A stretch of DNA of 64,000 nt, from assembly GCF_003945595.2 (NCBI RefSeq), contig NW_024103862.1:1164501-1228500 (forward strand), given 5' to 3'. Positions 35,901 to 50,400 of this stretch are shown in pieces. Made by a program: the position numbers and the translations under genes. Under the pieces are notes generated by a model. That model was not told where the DNA came from and searched no databases. It saw only the letters and a program-made list of their open reading frames with translations. Each line of letters starts with the position of its first letter. Within the stretch, counting starts at the first letter, position 1. Origin of the DNA: Pipra filicauda (taxonomy: Eukaryota > Chordata > Aves > Passeriformes > Pipridae).

Positions 35901-38392
35901 TACTGTGTTTTTATGGAAGAGGCAAATCTGGAATGTAAAATTAAGGAAAATATTTGAAGACTTTGGTCTATAAACTTTGTGAGCATAGCCATTCTAAACT
36001 AAACTTCTAAATACTTAAAATCTTGTTTCCTTTTTATTGGACATAATTTTGTGCTTAGGAAAAACAAGGATGGAAAGAAACCCTCTTATTTTTGTCATAG
36101 GATTTATTTAGATGACTCTATGAGATCACAGTTAGATACATAAATTAAAATAAACTACACAAATCAGTGTTTTTAGGAAAGAAAGTTAGGGAAGAATAAA
36201 TGAACATTTCTCCCCCTTCTGTCTGAGTAATTTTTAATCATTCCTCCCTCTGCAGCCACCACTACCACTCATGCTAAAGTTTAGGGGATTAAGAGAAAAT
36301 ATTTATAGCACTCTTCTGCATCTATAAGGACTTACTTAATTTTAAATATTGCATGTGAAATTTACAATACTGGATCTAAAAGACTAAATTTGAAAACTTG
36401 CTAGATACCCTGACCAGTGGAGTGATTCCACCACTCTCATTTTTTAGTAGAACTGAGGGAAGGGTCCCAAGCTGTAAGTCAGCATAGAGTAATGACCTAT
36501 GTGACTTTCCTCAGAAAACCCAAACTTGGCTGGAAGTTTTGCAAGTTTAAAATCAACCCCTATGTTGCTGTTTACATTCCACAGAGAGCTTGATGTGTTC
36601 CAACAAGGAACATATCAGAAACTTTCAGAATATTTGCTTCCAATATCCAGGGTGTGTTCATACTTTTCTTTTAAACCTAAGGCAATAGTACACCTACTTG
36701 TGCCACCAGTTTGTTTTTAAGTCACCACAGTGGTGAGAGAAGCCACTGTCTTTTGAAAGAGGGCTTGTTCGGTACAGTTACTGTCTACTTTATGGAGAGC
36801 TTTAGGCTTGCTTTTGCCTTCCTCATTCACACAAGACAATTCTCATTTCCAAGTCAGTCTGAATTGACTCATATACTGCTACACAGACACATTCACAATT
36901 TTCTTTTAAGCTGAACAATATGTTTCTTGTTAATAATTGAAAACCCTTTGGATTGGTATAAATCCATAGTTGAGATTTGCTGTTGTAATTCTATAGTAAG
37001 TAACCCTCTGAATTTCTTGTACAAGGAACTGTCCCGAAGAGGGGAGAAAATCTCTTCCAATAAATCATAAACATTTTATAACATATATTGTCATCCTGGG
37101 AAAAAAAGGTTAAATTTTTGTAAAGGTTTGTAAACAGCATTGAGACATAATGCAACTCAAATCTTATGAAAACAGTTTTACTAATGCATTTTACCTTGTA
37201 AACAGGTCGGCAGTTAGTGAACTCACACACTATCTATTACAAAATCCAGAGGATGGGTCGTTGCCTGTAGAGGTGTTGAAACTCGATGGTGTGTTCAGAT
37301 GTGTGTTCTTATCCAAGTGTATGTAACCTGCTTTGTTCAGGAACAGACAAAGCTACTTTTATTTACAGCCCTCGTATGAAAAGCTGAGCATGTACAGTGT
37401 CTTTGCAGAACTGTGGCCAAAAGTACTTTACAAGGCAAAAGATGAGGCAGGTCACTCATTTCTCTGGTGAATATTTGTGTGCTCCTGGGTTAGGTAGGTA
37501 AAACAATACTCAACTGTCAAACTCAAATCAATCATAGTTTGCCTTATTTGCAATCATTCTGCCATGGGAGGCTTGCAGTTCTGTCTTCATTATTTGTAGG
37601 TTTAGAAAGCAAAATTAAAGTGTGAAACCCTATCAACATGTGAACTCTGCACCCTCTGACATATGGGGCATGCCCCTCATCCAACACAATCTTTGGTTAA
37701 CAGCTGTGAGGAGTTTTATCAGGCTAAACAGCTTTTTAGTCTAACCCAGGGGAACTGGCATGTGTTAGCACAGCTACAGAAGGTCTCTGCAGTCCCTAAA
37801 TGTAAAAACATATTGAGGATCGTGAAGAAAAAGTTACAAAGGGGACAGAGTTCAAATAAAAATTTGTTCTCTGCTTCATGGCAAGATCTATCCATGCTCA
37901 CAAACACATTCAAATCTAGCTCATTTGCTCCAGGTCTGCTTTTGTGAATACTCAGTATGAAGACCTCCCATTGTCAACCCCGGGAGCGCTGGCACACAGA
38001 AGCACTGTTCCTCCATGGAGTGGAGACAATTTGCACCAGCTGAGGATTCAATTCAAAGTACTTACAAGATGAGGTTAGAGAGCTGTGTTCCATTATAAGC
38101 AAAATGAGAGGCAGTATCACCTTTGTTTTATTTTTCTTTGGGGATTCTTGCCAATGCAATATCCATAAAACTCATTCTGGTATGCGACAATCCATGGACA
38201 TAGCAAAGCCTGAATATGGCAAAGCAAAAAGGTCTACCTAGATAAATTTTTGTTGTGGCCACAGTTTGCAGGTAATCCTAAGAGCTGTATACAATGATGT
38301 TTTTCTACTTAGATTAGCAGTGGAATGTTTACAGTGCGTGTACTGGTGCCCATGTCTGGGGTTGCCGTATTTCTGCATCTGATTTGTCTATA
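32903..38392. other. Unique DNA, no gene supported
   Basis: Contains short frames (up to 95 codons) around 33375-33764 and 35383-35765 without convincing domains. A small CCTGC-loop-GCAGG hairpin lies near 33340. AT-rich elsewhere. Confidence 0.5.
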
Positions 38393-38436
38393 ATGCAAAT
38401 GATGCATATGGTTTTTATCAAATCTGCTATGCAAAT
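38393..38436 (+). promoter_or_regulatory. Pair of POU octamer-like motifs
   Basis: ATGCAAAT occurs exactly at 38393-38400 and 38429-38436, 36 bp apart, with GATGCATATG between them. Octamers bind POU-family factors. Two exact copies so close together are suggestive, but no promoter or gene is adjacent and the region is AT-rich. Confidence 0.25.
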
Positions 38437-39811
38437 ATAGGCATACCAGTATATCCTGGCACTTGAGGCTTACTGTACCTTTAGAGTTTATCTGTCATGC
38501 CCAGCTGCCTGCCAGTGCATGCAGAGCCTGGTCAGCCTGTAGCTTAAGCAGGCGTGAGACAGCCCAAAACACTGAGCAAATGGCAAAGGGTTCTTTTCAC
38601 ACCGAACAGAGGGAAAAAGAAAAGATGTTCAAGGAAAACTGGATGCATGGTAGCAATATCCACATAGTCAAGAATCCAGACTAATTTAACTAAGTCTATC
38701 TTCATGACAGCCTGTTCAGGCCAGTGTGGTCTGTAGAAAGCCCATCAACTACTTTAAACCACTGCTGTGCTGCATGAGGGGGTGACACAAACACTTAAGT
38801 GCCACAGACACATGAGAGTCAGAGAGAGATGGATATTTTCTCTCCTGTCAGTGTGAAGGGTTTGTTTCATTATTCTGGCTTTGACTGAGTTCCTCTGCCT
38901 CTTGCCAAGTTAAACTTCCCTCATATCACAATAATTCTAGGTGCTGCTAAAGGCATTTGGTGAAGCATGAGGAAAGCTAATTGACATGGAAAAGGAAAAT
39001 TTGCAGGCCATGTTTTCTCCTCAGGAAATTATGTAAAATTGGTACTGTTGCATTACACAAATAATTTTGATGCATTAACTTGTCTTTGTCTTTACCTCAT
39101 TCTCACCCAGACACTACGTTTTTATGTGCCCTTTTTGGATCTTAGTTGACTGATTTCCAGAGAACAATTCACAAATGCATCCTATAGAACATCTTCCTTC
39201 ACGTCACTCCAAATGCTGATATGCAATAGCAGTTATTCAACAATACAATTATTTCCTTGAAAAGGAGCTATACTTTTTCAAGCCAACTAGCATTTCTCTG
39301 GAGGAACTGACAACACTGAATCCGGTAAGACTCTGCTGTGTCTCGTGCTGTGGCGTGAGCTGAGGTTCTGCAGTGTAGCAGGGCTGCTGCCAGGTGAAGG
39401 TTAAGTCCTTTGTGGCAGCTCTGCCGTGCTCTGCTGAACTACTTTTGCCTGTCATCATTACCCTCACCTGCGACCTGACGTGAAACTCCAACCTAGCCCA
39501 TGCTGCTTGAAAGTCGTATTCAACTGCTCCTGACAGAGGTGACAACTTTATGTGACAACAGGGTTGTGATCCGTCCCCATCAAAGGCACATAGAGCATTA
39601 CTGCCAGAAAGTAGCAACATTTCTGAAGCATTTAGTTCTGCTGTATCTCTTTCTTTGTTCAATGCTCACCCACACTTACTCTGTGATTAGTTTCTAACAA
39701 TTTAAGGCATTCTCATTTTCAGTTTTCTCTGAAGCAGCATGTAAGCCTCTGAGAGTCATATCTCACTGATACTCTTTCGTAATTTGGCAAAACTAAATAT
39801 GGATCAGAATC
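38437..39811. other. Unique DNA; GC-richer patch with a 137-codon chance frame
   Basis: From 39290 to 39600 the sequence is richer in G and C and carries several CACCTG-type E boxes. A minus-strand frame of 137 codons (39662-39249) covers it but has no domain or splice context that I recognise. Confidence 0.4.
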
Positions 39812-39832
39812 TGATTCCAAAAAATGGAATCA
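39812..39832. repeat. Perfect hairpin, 8-bp stem and 5-nt loop
   Basis: TGATTCCA and TGGAATCA flank an AAAAA loop. No associated gene. Confidence 0.8.
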
Positions 39833-42800
39833 ACAGACACTTTATAAATTTTACACTATTTTCACCTACCCATTGCAGTGACAATAGCAAGGACTGTTAG
39901 TTTGTTATAGAGCAAAAATATACAACTTTTATAATTCATATCTATTTCAGAAATGTATAAAAGCTTAAGCAAATTGCTTCACTGCAAATTGCTGAAATTG
40001 TGGCCAAATCTGAAGATGGCAATGAGTAAGTCACTCACAAAATTAAAAGGAAAAAAAGCTAAAAAGAACAAACACTGATGTTAAAATATTTTTAATTATT
40101 TGCATCTCTGTTGTTTCATTATATCTTGAATGTCATTTTAAAAACGAAGCAATATTTTATCTTCATTACTAACAAATATGATAGTATTATTTTGCTATGG
40201 ACTTCACAACCCTATCTGTCTTGCTAGTAGATATTTTCTTTTTAGAGAAAATGAGAAAAATTCTGTTTTATTTAGAGGCCAATAACATTCTTGATTTTTC
40301 ATCCTCACTGTTCTGGAAGAACAATGAAACAGCACTTACATGAAGGATTTACTAGTGTGAATGCCAGGACAAAAACAGATGGACAAAACAAGTTTAGACA
40401 ACTGAATCTGAAAAATTGGATGACCTTTATCTCACGAACAAAGTTACAAAAATTCAGAAAAAGCCAGAAGTTATTTTATTGCCTTCAATGGAGAAATTCT
40501 GGTATTTGTGCTTGAGCCAACCACTTTAATTTAAACCTGATGATTTAAGTTAGCAGCCAACCCTTACGGGCAACACATATTATTCCTAAAGCACAAATAT
40601 CTAAAATGCCTTAAAAAAGCCTCACCCCATCCCCCCAAAAACCTAATAAAGGATTTGCAGTTTGATGGACTTTTTTAAATTGGTAGCATGCGCGGACTCA
40701 CAGCCAAGATCAAGTGACAGACAGTGACAATGTCAAGCTTAGGTGAGAGTTCCTGCCTCTGGTAGCTGTGGGGGGAGGATAAGGCAGAAATACAGCAGGC
40801 AGACAAAACACGAGGTGTGGTAGGCTGCTAAACGATTAAGGAGGGAAGAGCAAAACATCCCCTTGTTAACACAAAGCACAACATTGAGATCACTAGTTTT
40901 AAGGCATGCAGAAGGAACTTACACAAAGGAAGTCTCCCATTTGTTTTTCTAAGATATCAAAGCTTGCTCTCTGCTGAAGACATAAGAATTTAGGCAGAGA
41001 GCCAAGACATGGTAAGGCCACTGCAAAAGTAAGTTTTGTATGTATGCATGCATATTTCAGATTTGGAAGGGGTATTCAAGCTCTGTAAAATCTATTAAAT
41101 ACAAATACTGAATTGAAAAAATTCCCAAGTGGATTCTTCACATCCATTTGAGAGCACAACTGCAAACTGACATTATCATGAAAAGCTGATGAGCATCCTT
41201 TCAGCTTTAAACATAACATGGTCTAAGAAGATGGAAACTCAAACTAAACAAAAGGAAAATTAAAACCTACACAGAAGAATCACCCTACACAGAAGCAAAT
41301 AGAAAACCTTCCAAAATATGGAATGGCAAAGTTTGGGTCTCACAGTTAATTCAGGTATTTGATAAATTTGCAGGTAGATATAGAAAATTGCTTTTTTTTT
41401 CTTCTGCCTAATATTAAAGAGATCAATATATTATTGACAAAACACACAATAAATCAACGGCTATTACAGAAAATAATCAAAGCCGCTTCGCAATTTCATG
41501 TGGTTCTCCTCAGAGAAACACCCAACGAAGGTTTCCTGTCAAGCTTACTGTCCCTCATTGCACTAATCACACTGGGAACCTCTGTTCACACACAGTGAAG
41601 CACAAGCACAGGCTCATGTGAATGGGTTGGCCCTTCCTCCATACACCTCTTACACAAAAATCAGCTTGAGTAATATATGACAGAAGGGGTAGCCCTCATG
41701 AGAATCCATCAGGCAATGTAGCAGAGAGGGACAGCCTTGCCCTGTCATTTTTAAATTAATATCTACAATCCTACTGTGGGAATATGGGTAAGTTATATTC
41801 TATGCAGTTTTGCAGGAATCCCATATGTCTTTAGAAAATTCATTTAGCACTGTGATTTTTCTAAAAAAAAAAAAAAAAAGAAATTTATGAAAGCATGAAG
41901 ACATCTGCCTTTCACTTTGTTGCCTGTCCAGGCTCTGTCTCCTCTACAGTCATGTCATGAGCATGAACCTATGCACCTGCTTGAAATGGCTGGTATTCTA
42001 AAATGAACACTCTCGTGGCAGAATCTCATTTTAAAGAGACCTCTCTGTCTGGATTCCTGGTGGTTATGACTTTGGTCTTGACTTAATCCATGTACATCCA
42101 ACTGCCCAGGTTAGTCTCCAGTAACTTTAATGGGAATCTGCCCTGGCTCAGGAGAGGGAGGATCAGACCACAGGTACAATCATATCTCTGCAATAGAACC
42201 AAAGATTTTTGCTTTCAAGTGAAATAGCTTTTCTGCAATCATTTTCCTGACTGCTTGAGTTGTGAGCCAGTAAAAATGCTGAGGCAAACCACATAATACT
42301 ATGACCTTAAGAATTTTAATTTTTTTGGCAGGGATAAAATCCTCCCTGTTTCTCATCTCTCAGCAGTATCAGCCTTTGTTTCTCAGAGCTGTTCAAAGAT
42401 CCAAAAAGATAGAATTGTCCTGTTCTGCCTCTTGCAAAACAAGATGCTGTAATCAGAATAAGAATGCTCTGCAAAGATTCAGCTTTTTATTCTCAGTTAT
42501 TCTGATTTGGTTTTTTGTTTGGTTTGGTGGTTTGTTTTTTGTGGGATTTTTTTGTAGCACAAAGTGGTTTAATTCTGTCTAACAAGCAATTAATATGTTC
42601 TTCCAAACAGATCAGAACTGGAAGACCAAATTAACACCCTTCAAGAGTGATATATCAATTCCTGATTTTACAGAATGCTTTACGACCCTTCCACTTAATC
42701 TAATGGGTGGATTTCAAACATAAGAAAGCCTTAACATGGCTTGAATTTGAACACTTTGACTTCTTACTAGTGTGTATCACTAATTACAGCGAGACTTTAT

Positions 42801-43911
42801 TAAACCAAGTAGTCACCTATGTATTTCAAGGACAAGAATACCTTTTAAAAAAAACAGAGACCATTAAACAGAACATTCACTGTTATTTTTATTGAAACAT
42901 ACCCAGTGAGGGAATATTTACCATTTCAGTACTGCATACATATCAGGATTATTTGTAAATCTAAAATCAACTAAATATTAAACACATAGCAGTATCTAGT
43001 CAGAACTAGAGATATCAGCTGCTAATTTTTTCCACTTGTCTTTCACTTCCTTCAGCTCATAAACAGATTTAACAAAAAAAAGAACCATGGAATCAAAACA
43101 ACATATTCATGGGGAGGTATGTTCATTTAAGCAACAGGCTGTTCCAATGTAGCTTTTAATAAGATAGATGAAATTGAGTAAGTGATAATTTAACCAATGA
43201 CAGAAATGTTTTTTCATACATTGCAATAATGCCAAGCTTTGAATTTTAATGAGTCCTCTGTTTTTCTCATAAAACCTCAGATCTTATAGTCAGTTAATTA
43301 GGAAGCAATTTCATTTTTTCATTTGGTGGAATGTGGTGGCAAAAAGGTGCAATTCTAGGTGTTGCATTAGCAAAAAGTTGATATGAAGGAAACACTTTAG
43401 AAAACAGCAAAGGTAAAAAGAACACAATGCGATGGGTTCAGAATTATGCTTTTGTGTTGTACGGTGGGCTAAACTCGATTAAACATATATCCAAAGTATC
43501 CACACCAGGATGTAGATGCTGGGAGTCCAGGTGGTACCACTGCTGCAGCACCTGCAAAGAAGATGGGGCAGATTGGGAGTACCATTTGTATATTGAGGTG
43601 CTCGTGGACTAATATCCAGGCTAATATCCAGTGTCAGGGTATATAGTCCCCATGAGAGTTGTCAAGTGGTACACAGAGTTAAATATCCTAAATAAATGGG
43701 CAACAGCAGGGCAAGCTTCCTTATGATGCCTCGCTCATATAGGGTAACTTTGTTTTAAAGAAGTGCCTCCGAAAATGAGACTAAATGAGCCTGCATGCCT
43801 GTACAGTTTCTGCACTGCCAAATCTGGCAGCAGAGGTTTCTGCCAATTATTTTTTGTTAAGGGAATTGGAATGCAGCCTATGATTCATTTTACATATAGT
43901 AGAGCAAGAGT
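39833..43911. other. Unique DNA, no gene seen
   Basis: A17 run at 41863-41879 and a G/T-rich low-complexity stretch at 42508-42556. Near 42105-42170 a piece reading TAACTTTAATGGGAATCTG...CTGGCTCAGG vaguely recalls old palindromic amniote repeats but is too worn to name. At 43609-43632 a 12-bp unit CTAATATCCAGG is duplicated in tandem. Confidence 0.5.
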
Positions 43912-44011
43912 TGGCCTACATATAAAAATTCACACTGGTATAACTGTGTCAGTTTGGGGTGTGATATTTTGCTGACAGTTTTACCTCTAAAAGACCCAAA
44001 GTAGATGTGGG
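43912..44011. repeat. Ancient inverted-repeat (MITE-like) relic
   Basis: The left arm ends CACTGGTATAACTGTGTCAG. After a centre TTTGGGGTGTGATATTTTG the right arm begins CTGACAGTTTTACCTCT and continues to a GTAGATGTGGG end that mirrors the GGCCTACATAT start. The CACTGGTATAACT/GGGGTGTGA pattern is one I associate with palindromic DNA-transposon relics shared by turtles, crocodiles and birds. Heavily decayed, with no coding capacity. Confidence 0.5.
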
Positions 44012-44248
44012 TAAATCTGTGCCTGGATACCTTATACTCACTGAGGTTGTTTGTTGGTTTAGGGTTTTTTCCTGGTTTTCAGCTAGAATAAACAGGCCAA
44101 ACCATATAAATATGGAACTTTTCTGCAGGCTGCATATTTATCTCTTCTTATCAAAATAATGTAAATCGCATGTAAGTCCAGACATATACTAGAGATTCCC
44201 AAGACAAAGAGAGGATCATTAAAAGGCCCTTTGCATCAGTCACCCCTT
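44012..44248. other. Unique DNA, no gene
   Basis: A short interval between two repeats with a T/G-rich stretch near 44044-44080. Nothing else was recognised. Confidence 0.5.
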
Positions 44249-44469
44249 TACAGAATCACAGAATGGCTAGGGCTGGAAGGAATCTCGGGAGCTCATCTGG
44301 TCCAATGGTCCTGCTCAAGCAGGACCATGCAGAGCAGGTTGCCAAGGACCATGTCCAAACAGAGATATGAATATCCTCAAAGACAGAAACTCCACAACCC
44401 CACTGGGCAACCTGTGCCAGTGCTCAGTCATCCTCACAGTGAAGAAGTGCTCCCCAATGTTCAGACCCT
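44249..44469 (-). mobile_element. CR1 LINE 3' UTR fragment, about 0.22 kb
   Basis: The plus strand begins CAGAATCACAGAATGGCTAG, an antisense CR1 terminus, then follows the 3' UTR through ACTCCACAACCCCACTGGGC and GTGAAGAAGTGCTCCCCAAT to about 44469, where the match ends. Only the end of ORF2 and the 3' UTR could be present, and no reading frame is preserved. Confidence 0.92.
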
Positions 44470-47400
44470 TTACAAGAAGAATAAACTTGTTGAGTACAGA
44501 TATTCAATAAAATGTGCCAATATACCAAAATTTTAGGAAGGTTAACTAATAGGTATATGTTACACCCTGTGCCACCAGAAATAACAGTTTATGTCTTTGT
44601 TCTGAAAATGGCATTAATGCAGTGGTGTCTTTATTCACACTTCCTAGAGACTGATATTTTTGACTTAGTAGGGCAATTCACCATATTTAAGGAAATCTGA
44701 AACTAAACCCCCTCCTTAGCTATCAGCAACCTGAGACTTGTCAGAAATTCATAATCAAAAATAAGCTTGATTTTTAATGCAAGCTACCAGTTTATTTCTC
44801 ACATCAGTTGTGGAGAGGAGGAGATCATAATGTAGTACAAATATTTTAAGAGTCAAGATTCACATGGGGGAAAAATTACTTTGTTAACCAACAACATCTT
44901 GCAGTATTAGCATCATTATTTCTAAGAAGACTGAAAAGTGAAAAGAGAACTGGTTTTCATTTTTAACATTTCCCTCCCCCATTAATACTCCTCATTAATT
45001 GCAGTAATCAATTTCAGTTTGACACACTGAGCTTTCAAGTTGTAGGGTCTAGAGGGGGTAGCTGGTTTTTGCACCTTTTCCATAAACTACTTTCTCCGAC
45101 AAAACTAGTTTGGCAACCACATGTCAGGCTCTTGGCAAAGTTCTGACCTGACCATTTTAAGCACTGTTTTCCTAATATAATGTTGACATATGGCTATTGT
45201 GCTCTTAATGTAGTTATTTTGTGTCTGCTGTGTTGTTGCTATCTCATCTTCTGAATTTTCTTCAGGCAATTACTGTCAGAGGCATTTACTTTCTTCAGCT
45301 ACATATTAACCAGTTGCCAACATTCCCCTCTTTTCAGTGTGGAGGGGGTGTTTATGGGTCCAAAGCAATATTATTTCAAGGTGTCCCAGGTATACCTGTA
45401 TACCCGCAAGGCCATCTCAAAATATTCTGGTCACACACCAAAGAATGGTAGAGAAGCTTTGGAGAGAATAAAGCTGTTCTTTTGGCCTTCACATGTCACG
45501 AAGCCAGGAAAAAACACGCTACATTGCTTTTATGTCTAATATGTTGAATAGTTGCCTGTGGTTAATTACACTGCGTCGTGGAAGGTGCCACAATCAGGCA
45601 GTAGGTTTAAGCCTGTTGAAAGTGATGTGAGGAAACAGATGGAAAATAACTCAGGTAACCATAGAAAGAAAGTACAAAAGCTTTAGTCATAAGTAGGCAA
45701 AACACCATGTTTAACCATTTTATGAGTTGTAAAAAGCAAACACCTCTGCAAGAAAAAAACAGTACAAATTAGCACACATTGTTCGCTACCGTGTATTGAC
45801 AATATTTTGACCTTGAGCAAGCAAGACCAGAGGTACATATGAGAAACTGAGAAAAGCAATAGCTGGTAGGCACAGATTTAACACAGGGACAGAGGAGGGG
45901 ATGTCCTTCACATTAACTCTTGCTGGTTCACAACATGCTCCACGTCCTGTGATGGGGAGCAGCTGCCCTCCTGCGATGCCATCAAGGCTGTATCCATTCT
46001 GACCAGACGGTAGTATTTATTACAGTCTATGGCTTCTTTTTGGGTCTTGTGTCTTGTTCTAATGTCCCTTTTTCACTTAACTGTGAAAAAGCTGGCAAGA
46101 GAGAATGAGACCAGAAAGTATTTATTCTACAAGGCTTCACAGGGCTAAGTCTGAATGGTTCTCTGAGGAGCTTCTCTCTCTTTTCATTAACTGTAAATAA
46201 TTCACATCACAGGCACCTAGTCTGGGCAGTGTGGTCACCTGCTCATCATCGCTGTGCTACTGTGCTTTCCCCACATTCCCAGCGTATGATGTAGCTTCTT
46301 TTTTTTGTGTCTCTGCTTACAAAACGGGGATGTCAAGATCTACTTCATCAGCTGCAAGTATTCCAGCATGTGATCAGGTAATCGGTTTTGCCTTTACAGG
46401 CATGACTCGCAGTCGTAATGTTTGCTTTCATGGAACAAATTGCAGATCTCTAAAAAATCAGCATCTAAATTTGTTGCAGTAACTCACTTTGAATGCAAGC
46501 TAAGTCCTATGTTTTCAGATTGTGCACCACAAATACTAAAATAAGCACTTTCTGGGGGCTGGAAAATAAACCTTGGAAACATATACCCTTGATTTCTCAG
46601 AGAAGCAAGAGTAGATATTTGAAGAGAAAGAACAAAAGATATGTGATCCGTTCCTATACTTCATAGTTTGCCACATTTTCTTTGAAATTCAACCAACCGT
46701 TAAGTCATAGGATAGCATGTACTATTTACAACAAATGAAATATAACAGTTGGTTTTACTCACAAATGACCATACTTTTCTGTAGTAATTTCTAAAGGAAT
46801 TTTATCATATGACCACAGGTTGCACAAATGCCAGTTAGACAGATATGACAGGGGTATTGATAGTATCATAAAAACAGCAGTTACGCTTTACTTAGATTAA
46901 ACGGTATCTCTAGCAGCTAATCAGACAACTGGTTAGCAATTTAGAAACCAGTTTATTCATAAAATTAAATGTAGCATCAAAAACAATGTGGCACTATGAC
47001 TAAACTGTGTTCATATAGGTTGAAGCATATTGGACAAGAGACCTGTTTGCAAAGTTCATGAGAATTCGGCTGTACTGCAATATTCTGTCAGCCATCATCA
47101 TTATCTTGTACAGGTACCTAGTGGACAAAATATCAATCTGAAGTACAGAAAACCTGTTAAAATTCACAGTTCAGTGAAAATCTGATTACAGCAGCAACTC
47201 TCTTTTCTTCTCCCTGTCACTCCCACCCTTTTGTTCTCTTCCACTTCGCTTTTCTCCTCGAAACAGCAGACAGCAGTAAAATGGTGTGGGTAACATGTGG
47301 TATATTAGTCTTATTAGTACTCATTTACAACAAGCCACATAGCTGCACTCTTCTTGAGCCTATCCTGCTCAGCACTCCTACTGCCAGGGCACACACTTTG

Positions 47401-50400
47401 CTGGGCAAGGGTTCAGGACACCTCCTCTCCTGGGCTGTCTTGTTCTCATCTGCCCCAGCAAAGATGAGCTGCTTTCTGCCCCCTTCATGCATTTGAATGC
47501 CTCATTGTTTAAATTGAATTACAATCTTATACTTCAGCCAATCTCTTTATCCCCTGAAACCAAGTTTGAATGTAAAAGTATTTACCATGGACAGTATGTA
47601 CCATAAACATTACTCCATTCTATGACTGCAATTTTTATCTCCTAATTGAAATACTTCTTATTTTCCTTGCCTCAATGAGCTGTTTTAAGGAATAGCTGAA
47701 TGAGATTGTGTTGGAAGACATACAGAGAATTGCTCAAAACAGAGATTTATTTATTTTTTATGGAGCAAAATATACCACTTCCAAAATAATTTGACAATTA
47801 ATCACCTGACATGTACCTAGATTATTAAAATCTGACTTTTCCATAGCCAAGTCATTATGAAAGGAGAATTCATGAGAAGTTATCTAAAAAACACTTATAT
47901 GTCATGACTGGATATAATCCTTGTGTGAGGCCTAACACAGGCTACAAAAATATCCACCCATGTAAAGGATCCTTCTGAGCCTCATGATGTCACTGTTGCT
48001 TGCAGAAGGAGAGGTCTCGTTTTTAAGGGACATTTTAAGATTTCTTAAACCTCAGCAAACCATACTTTACTCAATATTTTTCTTCAAAATATAAAGAATT
48101 ACTTTTTATTTTTCACAGTTATCTTAAAATAGGAAGTTATGGGGGAAAAAAATAATTTCAGACAACAGCCCGGTTACTGAATGGATTACTTGATGCCATC
48201 CCCAAAAGCTGGTTCACAAAATCTCTGGCTCATTGGTCAGGGAAATGGGAAGTCTATGCAGTACTTGATCTATTATTCTGAGCTGCTAAATTTTTCTTCT
48301 TATCTCTCCAGTCCTGAACCCATGAAGCACACTGATGGATTTTAGCTAGCACAATCAGTGTGATTAAGAAGATGTCTTAAGACAGTGTAAGTCACCTGTG
48401 AGACAACAGATACATGAAAGCAAGGGTCAGGATGACAAGGTGCATTGGGTTTCGGATGGAGTTGCTTCTCCATCAGGCAGCAGAGTGAAAAGTCAGGTGT
48501 TTGTTTTAGGACAAGGAAAATATGAAGAAAAACAAAGGTTAAAAAAAAAGGAAAAAATACGACTGATGGGTTTCCTTCTTCCTTTTGCTTTCCTGCCCCC
48601 CTCACCACCAAGAGAGAGATAATAAATTGAAAGACTTGGTGTTGTCAGTGAATCAGGGTCCAGCCTCTATCAGCATCTAGAATCCAATTTGAAATCACCA
48701 TGCCATTTTCCAGGTAATAGATATAAAAGTTTCTGTAGGAGACAAAGCACCTGAAGTTGGATCACATCATCAGTTTTATACTGATGAGACTTTGGATGGG
48801 TTTTCTATTACATATCCAAAGATTGAACATCTGTCTTATCAGAAAGCTTATTCAGGCTCAGCCAAAAGCTTTCATATTCAGGAATACATGTCATAATTTG
48901 AGCCTAGTGAACTGGAGATATTCTGGGAGATGAAACATGCCAACATGGAATATTTTAACACAGCTGAGATTGGTTAACATGGAAAGGACACTCAGAGAAA
49001 AAAAAAAAACCAGAATCTTGAGGGTTTCTAGTCCTCTTTAATTCTGAGTTAATTTTGGGTTTTTCCTGTAATTTAATCTGCTGAATACACACTGGACACC
49101 TAACAGGAGACAAAAACTCTCTAAAAAAAAAAAAAAGTATGTAACAATAAACAAAATAGCCATAAATTTCAAAAGCATTGGCTCTAAAATAAATTTAAAG
49201 TATGTGGCTCCTCTTTATAATGAGATAACAGGAAAATTCTCCCAAGCTAAAGCAGACCTCCTGAGCCTTAGAAGGCTTCAAGAACGCATCTATTTGTGGC
49301 CAACAAGGAGAGCAGATTTCAGGGGAATTTTCCTATAAAGTACGTTGGGAAAAGCAGGCTTTGATCATTCGTGCTCTGGTTGGCCTCCTGAAGGCAGCTG
49401 TCTGTATAGTGGTCAACCTCCAAACTACACAGCTTTCTGGAACACCTATAGTTGGCTGAGGTAAATAGTGCCCAACATTACCATAAAATAGCATCTTCCT
49501 GGAGTTACAGTATGCCATAAATCAACCTGCTGTAAGTCAACCAGCTGTCAGAAAATTTAACTTCCCTAGAGCACTTTTAGAAGACAATCCATTTTGGATG
49601 CTTAGGTATCCAGGTACAAAACATAAGGGTCCAGCCTGGAAACAACTTCTCCACACAAGCAGCACCATCAATTTTAGTGTAACTATTTGCATGAGTAAGT
49701 ATTTTGCAGACTCATGACTTTATTTCATAAGTATCTTTTGTAGAAATAGCATCCTAAAGCCCTTTATGGAATTAAATGACACTGTCCACTCTCTTGTATC
49801 TGATATAAATTACAGAAAACAGCATCATAAAGATATTGCACGGTGAATAAATTAAACCATTCGGTCGTAAGGCCAATGACCGAGGGAAAGAAAAATTAAG
49901 AGGCAGAGGCAAAGGAGGAAAGATACATTTTAAGATGGAGTTTGAAAAGAGATAGAGTCGATGAGGCAGAGAGGCATATTCATGCAATGGGACTGTGTAC
50001 CAAGAAAAACTTTAAGATGTTCTGATATCCAGACAAACCAACCATGGACAGGTTTGACTAGACACATGGTACATGGAGGCTGTCACACATCTTCCTACAC
50101 AAACAGCAATTCTCACACCTCACAAATTAATTATAGGGAGAGGTTTAGTGCTTGACTGGTCTATAACTTGTTATGTCTCTAGTTTTTCAGTTCACTGCCC
50201 TATAAAAGGCATTTATGTTAGCACAAATCCAGTAAGACACTAGGAGTGTAGCCTCAACCTGTAAACCAGAGACATATGGGGTGATTCCTGAGAGAAAGAA
50301 CAACGTCTGTGAAGGTCCTCCAAACCCTCCTGCTGTTACACGCAGAACTTCAGTAACGGTATCTGGGACGATGGCAATCCAAGGTGGACAAGATTACTGC

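Noticed and set aside
39249..39662. 137-codon minus-strand frame
   Set aside because: It sits in a GC-richer patch where long chance frames are expected. No domain, no codon pattern and no splice sites could be made out.
41863..41879. A17 run as a retrocopy tail
   Set aside because: Upstream sequence shows no mRNA-like or LINE-like content, and avian CR1 elements do not end in poly(A).
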